A stretch of DNA of 64,000 bases from Sphingobium lactosutens. GTDB lineage: Bacteria; Pseudomonadota; Alphaproteobacteria; Sphingomonadales; Sphingomonadaceae. The position numbers were made by a program, and so were the translations under genes. Position 1 is the first letter of the stretch; every line of letters begins with the position of its first letter. Location of the stretch: the NCBI RefSeq assembly GCF_013393185.1, contig NZ_QJQX01000037.1:220046-284045 (forward strand). Reading direction: 5' to 3'. This document shows, piece after piece, positions 56,092 to 63,074 of the stretch. The notes under the pieces were generated by a model. That model did not search any database. It was not told the origin of the DNA and worked only from the letters and a program-made list of their open reading frames with translations.

Positions 56092-57579
56092 ATGACCATC
56101 ACCACCATCCCGCCTCGCCCCGCCCTACTCGATCGGCCCGAACAGGATATGCTGATCGACGGCCAGCGCGTGCCGGCCTTGTCGGGCAAGCGGTTCGAAA
56201 CCCGCAATCCCGCCACTGGCGAATTGCTGGCGCTGGTGGCGCAGGGCGATGCGGCGGATGTCGACCGCGCGGTCCAGGCAGCCCGCACCGCGCTCTCCGG
56301 TCCCTGGGGCCGCATGAAAGGCGCGGAACGGCAACGCATCATGCTGCGCCTCGCCGATCTGGTGGAGGCCCATTATGAGGAACTGGCGATGCTCGACACG
56401 CTGGACCTCGGCGCACCCTACAGCCGCACCATATTGGGCAAGGCGCGCGCCGGTAGCTTGCTGCGCTACTATGCGGGCCAGGCGACGCTGATCGCCGGCG
56501 AAACACTGGACAACAGCGCGCCCGGCGATGTCCTGTCCCATACGTTGAAGGAACCGATCGGCGTCGTCGCGGCGATCAACCCCTGGAACGGCCCGATCGG
56601 CATGTCCGTGTGGAAGGCCGGCCCGGTCCTCGCCAGCGGCTGCACCCTCGTCATGAAGCCGGCCGAACAGACGCCGCTGTCCGCCCTGCGCTTTGGCGAA
56701 CTGTGCCTTGAGGCGGGCGTGCCCGAAGGCGTCATCAACATTCTGACCGGCATGGGCGATGCCGGCGCGGCGCTCTCCTCTCACCCCGGCGTGGACAAGA
56801 TCGCCTTCACCGGGTCGACCGGCGTGGGCGAGAAGATCCTGCACGCCGCCGCCCCCACCATGAAGCGGGTCACGGTCGAACTGGGCGGCAAGTCCCCCAA
56901 TATCGTCTTTGCCGACGCGGACCTGGACAAGGCGGTGCCCGCCGCCGCCATGGCCGTCTTCGCCAATTCGGGCCAGATTTGTTCTGCCGGAACCCGCCTC
57001 TTCGTCCAGTCCTCGATCCGCGCCGAGTTCATGGAGCGGCTCGCCGCCTTTACGAAAACGATTAAGGTTGGCGACCCGCTGAACCCGGAAACCCAGATCG
57101 GCCCGGTCGTTTCCGCGCTTCAGATGGACAAGATATTGGGCTTCATGGACAGCGCGGTGGCGGAAGGCGCCAGCGCGCTGGCCGGCGGCGGCCGCCTGTC
57201 CGGCGCCGGTTATGACAACGGCTATTTCCTTGCCCCCACCATCTTCGACAATGTCACCGACGACATGACGATCGCGCGGGAAGAGATTTTCGGCCCGGTC
57301 CTGTCCGCCTTCTCGTTCGACACCGTCGAGGACGTGCTGGAGCGTGCCAACGCCACCCCCTTTGGCCTCGGCAGCGGCGTATGGACCCGCGACCTCGCCA
57401 CCGCGCACCGCATGGCGCGCGGGATCAGGGCCGGGTCGGTATGGGTGAATTGCTACCAGATGCTCGACCCCGGCGTCCCTTTCGGCGGCTATGGCATGAG
57501 CGGCTTCGGCCGGGAGTCCGGTCCGCACCATATCGAGGATTATCTGGAAACCAAGGCGGTGTGGATCAAGCTGGATTGA
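56092..57579 (+). CDS. Aldehyde dehydrogenase, NAD(P)-dependent
   Basis: The 495-aa ALDH has Cys in FANSGQICSAGTRLFVQ (about residue 302), Glu in VTVELGGKSPNIVF (about 268), the NAD loop FTGSTGVGEKI and NPWNGPIGMSVWKAGP. It oxidises the aldehyde made by the GMC enzyme encoded immediately upstream; this is inferred from order. It differs from the ALDH at 38.6 kb, which lies with the P450. It is the last gene of the plus-strand operon and convergent with the LysR gene, with only 23 nt between. Confidence 0.94.
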   Translation: MTITTIPPRPALLDRPEQDMLIDGQRVPALSGKRFETRNPATGELLALVAQGDAADVDRAVQAARTALSGPWGRMKGAERQRIMLRLADLVEAHYEELAMLDTLDLGAPYSRTILGKARAGSLLRYYAGQATLIAGETLDNSAPGDVLSHTLKEPIGVVAAINPWNGPIGMSVWKAGPVLASGCTLVMKPAEQTPLSALRFGELCLEAGVPEGVINILTGMGDAGAALSSHPGVDKIAFTGSTGVGEKILHAAAPTMKRVTVELGGKSPNIVFADADLDKAVPAAAMAVFANSGQICSAGTRLFVQSSIRAEFMERLAAFTKTIKVGDPLNPETQIGPVVSALQMDKILGFMDSAVAEGASALAGGGRLSGAGYDNGYFLAPTIFDNVTDDMTIAREEIFGPVLSAFSFDTVEDVLERANATPFGLGSGVWTRDLATAHRMARGIRAGSVWVNCYQMLDPGVPFGGYGMSGFGRESGPHHIEDYLETKAVWIKLD

Positions 57580-57602
57580 GAGGCGCGCGCGCGGACAGGC
57601 GC

Positions 57603-58835
57603 TTAGACCCAGCCCTCCCCGCGCAACCCCACAACCTCCGCTTCTTCCACACGGCGCGTCGCCGCATCCTTCACCAGATCCAGAAACCGCCGCTGGATAG
57701 CGGTAGGGCGCCAGCTACGGCGCGTCGTGATGCCAACCAGGCGACGGCTGGTTTCCAGTGGCGGGCCGACCTGCGTCAGCAATCCGCTGCGGATTTGCAA
57801 CGCCACCTGATCGGGCGACAACAGGGTCAGGAAATGCCCTTCGGTCAGCAGCCGGCCGATAATCATCACCGATCCGCATTCGATCGGTGTCGGAGGCTGT
57901 GGCTGATCGGCGAACAATTGCTGCCATTGTTCGCGCAGCGGCGAATTGGCGGGCGCGACGATCCAGGGATAGGCAGCCAGTTGCGCCATGGTCGGCGCCG
58001 AGACCTGCGCCAGCGGATGCCCGCTGCCCGCCGCGATCACCAGCCGGTCCTCCACCAGCGGCATCTGGTAAAGGTCGGCAATCTCATAAGGCCGCAAGGC
58101 ACCTACAATCATGTCGATCACGCCATCGCGCAGCGGTTCGACCAGTTCGCGCCAGCTGCCCTCCAGCACCTTGAACGCCGCGCGCGGCTCCTCCCGCGTC
58201 AACCGGCCCATCGCGGCCGGCACCAGATAGGGCCGCGACAGCGGCAGCGCACCGAACGCAATCAGTTCGCTGCCGCTGCCGCTATCCAGCCCCAGGTCCG
58301 CGATCGCCGCCGAAATTTCCGCCACAGCCAGCCGTGTGCCCCGCGCCAGCCGCTTGCCCGCCGGATTGAGCCACACCACGCGTCCCCGCCGCTCGACCAG
58401 CTTGCCGCCGATCATCTGCTCCAGATCGCCGACCGCGCGATGCACCGCCGTCTGCGACAGGCCGGTGCCCTGCGCGGCAGACGCGAAACTCCCCGCCTCC
58501 GCCAGCGCCAGAAAGGCGCGCAACTGTGTCATCGTCATCAGTCGCTCGGGATGCAGGAACACCGCCGACAGGCCCTTCGCCCCAGCCGACAGATGTTCCA
58601 AAGCCGCCTGCGCACGCTCGATCACGATCTCTCCCATCGGAGTCGCGACCATGCCGCCCGATCGCCGCTCGAACAGCGTGTATCCGAACTGCCGCTCCAG
58701 CTTGGCCAGCCCCTGCGTCAATGCCGGCTGCGACAGGCTGACCGCGTCGGCTGCGGCGGTGATGCCGCCATGCTCCCGGATCGCGAGCAGGGCGCGCAGG
58801 TGCCGCAGGTTGAGATCAAACGGGTCGGTGGACAT
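57603..58835 (-). CDS. LysR-family regulator with two tandem HTH domains
   Basis: At 410 aa it is about 100 aa longer than a typical LysR. Residues about 8-65 form one winged HTH (RHLRALLAIREHGGITAAAD, then VSLSQPALTQGLAKLERQFG). Residues about 100-160 form a second (MTQLRAFLALAEAGSFASAA, then TGLSQTAVHRAVGDLEQMIG). The effector domain (about 190-400) has the usual two halves (FGALPLSRPYLVP, VGALRPYEIADLYQMPLV). Two-HTH LysR proteins exist, but they are a minority. It is divergent from the acyl-CoA dehydrogenase gene and may regulate that gene or the operon to its left. Confidence 0.92.
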   Translation of the reverse strand: MSTDPFDLNLRHLRALLAIREHGGITAAADAVSLSQPALTQGLAKLERQFGYTLFERRSGGMVATPMGEIVIERAQAALEHLSAGAKGLSAVFLHPERLMTMTQLRAFLALAEAGSFASAAQGTGLSQTAVHRAVGDLEQMIGGKLVERRGRVVWLNPAGKRLARGTRLAVAEISAAIADLGLDSGSGSELIAFGALPLSRPYLVPAAMGRLTREEPRAAFKVLEGSWRELVEPLRDGVIDMIVGALRPYEIADLYQMPLVEDRLVIAAGSGHPLAQVSAPTMAQLAAYPWIVAPANSPLREQWQQLFADQPQPPTPIECGSVMIIGRLLTEGHFLTLLSPDQVALQIRSGLLTQVGPPLETSRRLVGITTRRSWRPTAIQRRFLDLVKDAATRRVEEAEVVGLRGEGWV

Positions 58836-58890
58836 CAGCGCTGCATCCTAATGCCTGCCGACAGGAACGCCAGCAGGGATAGAAGATTTG

Positions 58891-58905
58891 AATGGACTGA
58901 CCATT
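58891..58905 (+). promoter_or_regulatory. FadR-type operator (site B), distal
   Basis: AATGGACTGACCATT has perfect outer arms AATGG and CCATT with a different 5-nt centre. It lies exactly 20 bp upstream of site C, about two helical turns, which would suit cooperative binding. Confidence 0.5.
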
Positions 58906-58910
58906 TATCA

Positions 58911-58925
58911 AATGGTAGGACCATT
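58911..58925 (+). promoter_or_regulatory. FadR-type operator (site C), upstream of the acyl-CoA dehydrogenase
   Basis: AATGGTAGGACCATT is a complete palindromic match with core TGGTAGGACCA (58913-58923). The same core occurs, on the other strand, before etfB. It lies 64 nt before the dehydrogenase start and 76 nt from lysR. Confidence 0.7.
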
Positions 58926-58988
58926 AATGACGAAAAAGCGATTCAGCTGTCCAACTCATTGTCTCACTCATATAGGAGGGGAAGCCCC

Positions 58989-60128
58989 GTGGATTTCGAA
59001 CTGCCCGACGATATCAAGGAATTTTGCGACGTCACCCGCACCATTGTGCGTGACCTGCTGCCCTATGAGGTCGAATTTCAGGAAACCGGCATGGTCCCGC
59101 CGATCGTCCGCCAGACGCTGGTCGACAATGGCTATTTCGGCATGGCCCTGCCCGAAGCCTATGGCGGCCTTGGCCTCGGCGCATTGGCGCAGGCGGCAGT
59201 GCAGATAGAACTCGCCCGCCTTCCTCCCCAATTCTGGACCGAACTGCGTCCGCTGATGGGGCCGGGGGCAAAGAACATCATCTATCATGCCAGCGAGGAA
59301 CAGCGCGCTGCCCTGCTCCCCGGCATGGCCACCGGCGAAATCCCGATCGCCTTCGCGCTGACCGAACCCAATAGCGGCTCCGATCCGGGGTCGATGCGCA
59401 CCACCGCCGTCCGCAATGCCGACGGCTGGCGGATCAATGGCAGCAAAACCTTCATCTCGAACGGGAAGAAGGCGAAATATGTCATCGTCTATGCCTATAC
59501 CGACAAGGCAGCGGGCGCCCGCAACGGCATCTCCGCTTTCCTGATGCCGGCCGACACCCCCGGCTTCTCGGTCACCGGCACGATCGAACTGATGGGCACC
59601 GCATCGCCCGGCGTGTTCGAACTCAGCTTCGACGAATGTCAGGTGCCCGCCGACGCGCTTCTGGGCGAAGAGGGCCAGGGCTTCCGCTACGCGCTCGAAG
59701 GCCTCAATGAAGGCCGCATCAATGTCGGCGCCACGGCGGTCGGCATGGGCGAATATGCGCTGGAACTGGCGATCGAGGAATCGAAGGTCCGCCCGGCCTT
59801 TGGCGGCGTCATCTCCGAATTCCAGGCGATCCGCCACTATCTGGCCAATATGGCGACCGACATGCGCGCCGCCCGCCTGATGCTGCTCGACGCCGCCTGG
59901 CGTTACGATCAGGGCGACAAGAGCCGCGAACGAGCCTCCATGGCCAAGCTGTTCGCAACCGAAGCGGGCAGCCGTACCGTCGACACCGCCGTCCAGATTT
60001 TCGGCGGCAACGGCTATTGCCGCGGCTTTGCGGTCGAGCGCCTCTATCGCGACATCCGCATCACGCGGATCTATGAAGGGTCCTCGGAAATCCAGCGCAA
60101 CACCATCGCGCGCGAACTGCTGCGTTAA
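58989..60128 (+). CDS. Acyl-CoA dehydrogenase
   Basis: The 379-aa flavoenzyme introduces a double bond next to a CoA thioester and passes electrons to ETF. Flavin and substrate blocks are FALTEPNSGSDPGSMRTTAV (about residues 120-139), TFISNGKKAKYVIVY and FGGNGYCRGFAVERLYRD. The catalytic Glu lies in ITRIYEGSSEIQRNTIA (about residue 362). GTG at 58989 is the start, with AGGAGG about 8 nt upstream; the frame runs open far back but is not coding there. Pairing with etfBA (62.3 kb) and a CoA transferase under similar operators indicates CoA-thioester side-chain oxidation. Confidence 0.94.
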   Translation: MDFELPDDIKEFCDVTRTIVRDLLPYEVEFQETGMVPPIVRQTLVDNGYFGMALPEAYGGLGLGALAQAAVQIELARLPPQFWTELRPLMGPGAKNIIYHASEEQRAALLPGMATGEIPIAFALTEPNSGSDPGSMRTTAVRNADGWRINGSKTFISNGKKAKYVIVYAYTDKAAGARNGISAFLMPADTPGFSVTGTIELMGTASPGVFELSFDECQVPADALLGEEGQGFRYALEGLNEGRINVGATAVGMGEYALELAIEESKVRPAFGGVISEFQAIRHYLANMATDMRAARLMLLDAAWRYDQGDKSRERASMAKLFATEAGSRTVDTAVQIFGGNGYCRGFAVERLYRDIRITRIYEGSSEIQRNTIARELLR

Positions 60129-60135
60129 GCGAAAA

Positions 60136-60159
60136 GGGGGAGGGCATTTCCCCTCCCCC
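60136..60159 (-). terminator. Intrinsic terminator between acyl-CoA dehydrogenase and CaiB genes
   Basis: GGGGGAGGG (60136-60144) pairs with CCCTCCCCC (60151-60159) around a 6-nt loop. TTTT follows on the minus strand, so it serves mainly the CaiB gene. Confidence 0.8.
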
Positions 60160-60164
60160 AATCG

Positions 60165-61355
60165 TCAGATCAGTTGCCCTGCCGTCCGCAGATCCGCGAG
60201 CGCATCATCGGACAATCCCAATTCCTCGCGCAGCAGCGATGCGCCATGTTCGCCCAGTTCCGGCACCAGATCGCGCGGTTGCGCCCGCGATCCGCTCATA
60301 CGGAACGGCGGATTGGGCACGGCATAGGGACCGGCTGCATCATGGATCGTCGTCCATGCCTCCCGCGCGGCAAGCTGCGGATCATCCAGCACCTCCGCCA
60401 TGTCCCGATAGCGCGCGCATGGCACGCCATGGCTGGACAGGATCGCCTCCGCCTCCGCCGATGTCCGCTCGATAGTCCATTGCTCGGTCAGGCCCAGCAA
60501 TGTCGCCCAATTGGCGTTCCGATCGGCATTGGTGCGAAAACGGGGATCGTTGCGCCATTCGGGATGACCGACCGCATCGCTCAACTGCTCGAAATTGCGC
60601 GGACTGGTCGGCGCAACCATGATGAAGCCGTCACTGGTCCGCAGTGGGGAATAGAGCGGCCGCCGCGCGCCGCCGGGAAATTGCGCTTCCTGCACTTCGA
60701 ACACCAGCATGCCGACCATTGCCTCCAGCATCGACAGGTCGATATGCTGCCCCTTCCCGGTCTTTTCCCGTTGATAGAGCGCTGTCTGGATCGCACCGAA
60801 TGCATGGGTGCCGCCCAAAACATCAGCCACGAAAATACCCCCGGTCGCAGGGCTTTCGGCATCATCCTGATAATGGAGATTGACCATGTCGAAGCCGCTC
60901 GCCGCATGGATCACCGGCGCATAGGCAGGATGATGCGCCTTCGGCCCCTCCTGCCCGTAACCGGAGATCGAGCAGTAAATCAGCCGCGGGTTGATGGCTG
61001 CCAGCGTCGCATAATCCAGCCCGAAGCGTTGCATCACACCAGGCCGGAAATTTTCCACCACCACATCGAACCGTTTCACCAGTTCCAGAATCAGCCGCCG
61101 GACCTCCTGCGATTTGAGGTCGCAGGCAATTGACCGCTTGCCTGCGTTCAGATGGCCGAAATAGGCGCTATGCCCATCGCGCACCGGCGGTCGGGCACGC
61201 ACCTGATCGCCTTCCAGCGATTCCACTTTCACTACATCCGCGCCCAGATCAGCCAGCATCCGTGTCGCGAACGGCCCCGCCATCACACTGGTGAAATCCA
61301 GCACTTTTACGCCTGCCAGGGCGTCGCCCTTTGTCGCTGCCTGTTCCTCAGCCAT
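60165..61355 (-). CDS. CaiB/BaiF-type (class III) CoA transferase
   Basis: The 396-aa enzyme moves CoA between acids through an aspartyl-CoA intermediate. The N-terminal signature is KVLDFTSVMAGPFATRMLAD and VKVESLEGDQVRA (about residues 12-50). The catalytic Asp lies in GKGQHIDLSMLEAMVG (about residue 173). It could activate the acid that the acyl-CoA dehydrogenase uses, with no ATP cost; succinyl-CoA is a common donor in this family. It is convergent with the dehydrogenase and has a FadR-type site 30 nt upstream of its ATG. Confidence 0.94.
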   Translation of the reverse strand: MAEEQAATKGDALAGVKVLDFTSVMAGPFATRMLADLGADVVKVESLEGDQVRARPPVRDGHSAYFGHLNAGKRSIACDLKSQEVRRLILELVKRFDVVVENFRPGVMQRFGLDYATLAAINPRLIYCSISGYGQEGPKAHHPAYAPVIHAASGFDMVNLHYQDDAESPATGGIFVADVLGGTHAFGAIQTALYQREKTGKGQHIDLSMLEAMVGMLVFEVQEAQFPGGARRPLYSPLRTSDGFIMVAPTSPRNFEQLSDAVGHPEWRNDPRFRTNADRNANWATLLGLTEQWTIERTSAEAEAILSSHGVPCARYRDMAEVLDDPQLAAREAWTTIHDAAGPYAVPNPPFRMSGSRAQPRDLVPELGEHGASLLREELGLSDDALADLRTAGQLI

Positions 61356-61384
61356 GCCTCATCCTCGATAGACCAGAAATATTT

Positions 61385-61399
61385 AATGGTCCTACCTAT
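61385..61399 (-). promoter_or_regulatory. FadR-type operator (site D) upstream of the CoA transferase
   Basis: AATGGTCCTACCTAT has core TGGTCCTACCT (61387-61397), whose complement AGGTAGGACCA matches site C at 10 of 11 positions. It begins 30 nt upstream of the CaiB ATG, a position where binding would block transcription start. Confidence 0.6.
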
Positions 61400-61419
61400 C
61401 GCATGGCGTTTGCAGGCGG

Positions 61420-62193
61420 TCAATCTGGGCGCGCGCCCTTCGCGCGTGCTTTCCCGACCTTTGCCGGGGCATCCTGCGCTTTGAGATTTTTGCGGACATG
61501 GCGATGGACCCGTTCCAGATGCTTGCGCATTTCCACCGCAGCGGCGTCCGCATCGCGCGCCCGCAAATGCCGAACCAGCTTGAAGCGGGATTCGATCAGC
61601 GCCTCCTGCAAAGTCTCATAGTCCGGCCCCTGCACGAACTCGTGCAGAATGGCGGAAAGCGAGTCCACGAAAATGCCGAACATGCGATTCTTGGTCGCGC
61701 GTGCCAAAACCCGATAATAATCGGCGGCACATTCGTAGCGCGCCTCGACACCATTTTCCTGTCGGGTTCGTTCCGCAATAGCCTCCAACTCAGCGAAATC
61801 CGCTTCACTGGCCCGTTCGCAAGCCAGCCTGACAATGATATCCTGCGTCGCCAGCCGTGCCTCTGTCAGCTCATCAAGCGAAACATTGCCGAGGTGAACA
61901 TAATCCTGCATCGCTTGTACGATCCGGTCTGGTTCGGCCGACTGGATGAACGCTCCGCCCTTCACGCCCTTCACATTACGGATGATCCCCGCCACCTCCA
62001 GGCTGCGCAGCGCTTCGCGCAAGGCGCTGCGGCTGACCTGGAACTCCGCCGCCAGCTCGCGCTCCGCCGGCAGTTTATCACCGGTTTTCAACGTGCCTGC
62101 CGCCAATTGCCCGCGAATCTGCTCGCAAATGACCTCGAAGGCGCGCTGCGTCTTGATCGGCGCGAAGCTGGGAGCGGGAGACGACGTTTTCAT
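61420..62193 (-). CDS. GntR-family regulator, FadR/FCD subfamily
   Basis: The 257-aa regulator has an N-terminal winged HTH (LPAERELAAEFQVSRSALREALRSLEVAGII, about residues 39-70). A helical FCD ligand domain follows (about 95-230, with EARLATQDIIVRLACERASEADFAELEAI). FadR-subfamily proteins usually bind palindromes like TGGTnnnACCA, often released by an acyl-CoA or organic acid. Such palindromes lie in the divergent gntR-etfB promoter and at four other places in the window, so this protein is the best candidate to bind them. It is transcribed away from etfBA. The Lys/Ala-rich C-tail is unremarkable. Confidence 0.92.
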   Translation of the reverse strand: MKTSSPAPSFAPIKTQRAFEVICEQIRGQLAAGTLKTGDKLPAERELAAEFQVSRSALREALRSLEVAGIIRNVKGVKGGAFIQSAEPDRIVQAMQDYVHLGNVSLDELTEARLATQDIIVRLACERASEADFAELEAIAERTRQENGVEARYECAADYYRVLARATKNRMFGIFVDSLSAILHEFVQGPDYETLQEALIESRFKLVRHLRARDADAAAVEMRKHLERVHRHVRKNLKAQDAPAKVGKARAKGARPD

Positions 62194-62250
62194 GACGGAT
62201 AAACCTCTCGAACAGGAAAGCTGACGCTAGCTCCCTCCACTTCATTCGGC

Positions 62251-62265
62251 AATGGATGGACCAAC
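62251..62265. promoter_or_regulatory. FadR-type operator (site E) between gntR and etfB
   Basis: AATGGATGGACCAAC has core TGGATGGACCA (62253-62263), 9 of 11 matching site C. It lies 42 nt upstream of site F, four helical turns, and closer to gntR. Confidence 0.5.
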
Positions 62266-62269
62266 TTGC

Positions 62270-62298
62270 TTGACAACAACCTTTATATTTTTAATGGT
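62270..62298 (+). promoter_or_regulatory. Possible etfB promoter overlapping site F
   Basis: TTGACA (62270-62275) is followed by 17 nt and AATGGT (62293-62298) in the -10 place. The -10 is poor, but the operator lies exactly where it would block or shift RNA polymerase. Confidence 0.4.
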
Positions 62299-62307
62299 CC
62301 TACCATT
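62293..62307 (+). promoter_or_regulatory. FadR-type operator (site F) before etfB
   Basis: AATGGTCCTACCATT is a complete palindrome; its complement is the site C sequence with identical core TGGTAGGACCA. It ends just before the AGGAGG ribosome site of etfB. Confidence 0.7.
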
Positions 62308-62324
62308 AAAGGAGGATGTTGGAG

Positions 62325-63074
62325 ATGAAGATCCTTGTGCCCGTAAAGCGGGTGATAGACTATAATGTGAAGCCTCGGGTGAAGGCGGACGGGACGGGCG
62401 TTGATCTGGCGAACGTGAAGATGAGCATGAACCCGTTCGACGAGATCGCGGTCGAGGAAGCCATTCGCCTGAAGGAAAAGGGCGTGGCGACCGAGGTGAT
62501 CGCGGTGTCGATCGGCGTGGCGAAGGCGCAGGAAACGCTGCGTACCGCACTTGCCATGGGCGCGGACCGGGCGATCCTGATCCAGACGGACAATGAGGTT
62601 GAACCGCTGGGCGTGGCCAAGCTGCTCGCCAAGGTGCAGGAAGAGGAAGGCGCTGGCCTCATCATCCTGGGCAAGCAGGCGATCGACGATGACAGCAACC
62701 AGACCGGCCAGATGCTCGCCGCGCTGCTGAACCTGCCGCAGGGCACCTTCGCCAGCAAGGTCGAGGTCGAGGGCGACAAGGTCAGCGTGACCCGCGAAGT
62801 CGATGGCGGCCTGGAGACGGTGAAGCTCAACACCCCGGCGATCATCACCACCGACCTGCGCCTCAACGAACCGCGCTATGCCTCGCTGCCCAACATCATG
62901 AAGGCGAAGAGCAAGCCGCTCGCGACCAAGGCGCCTGCTGACTATGGCGTCGACATTGCGCCGCGCCTCGAAACGCTCAAGGTTGCCGAACCGCCCAAGC
63001 GCTCGGCGGGCGTGAAGGTCGCCGATGTCGATGAACTGGTCGCGAAGCTGAAAGCTCTGGGAGTTGCCGCATGA
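62325..63074 (+). CDS. etfB: Electron transfer flavoprotein beta subunit
   Basis: ETF carries electrons from acyl-CoA dehydrogenases to ETF:ubiquinone oxidoreductase. The 249-aa beta subunit starts [20 protein letters not shown] and holds [18 protein letters not shown] (about residues 38-55), [20 protein letters not shown] (about 122) and [12 protein letters not shown], all diagnostic. ATG 62325 is chosen over ATG 62316, because AGGAGG directly abuts the latter but lies 9 nt from the former. It overlaps etfA by ATGA. The pair's own FadR-type operators suggest pathway-linked expression. Confidence 0.95.
   Translation: MKILVPVKRVIDYNVKPRVKADGTGVDLANVKMSMNPFDEIAVEEAIRLKEKGVATEVIAVSIGVAKAQETLRTALAMGADRAILIQTDNEVEPLGVAKLLAKVQEEEGAGLIILGKQAIDDDSNQTGQMLAALLNLPQGTFASKVEVEGDKVSVTREVDGGLETVKLNTPAIITTDLRLNEPRYASLPNIMKAKSKPLATKAPADYGVDIAPRLETLKVAEPPKRSAGVKVADVDELVAKLKALGVAA

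Noticed and set aside
48125..57579. Polyethylene-glycol (peg) operon
   Set aside because: TonB receptor, MFS, GMC and aldehyde dehydrogenase genes recall the sphingomonad peg genes, but a Rieske/reductase pair is present and no AraC regulator or acyl-CoA ligase is, so the identity is not supported.
57381..58988. Open frame running upstream of the acyl-CoA dehydrogenase
   Set aside because: It runs in frame into the dehydrogenase but lies antisense to lysR, has no coding motif, and AGGAGG marks GTG 58989 as the start.
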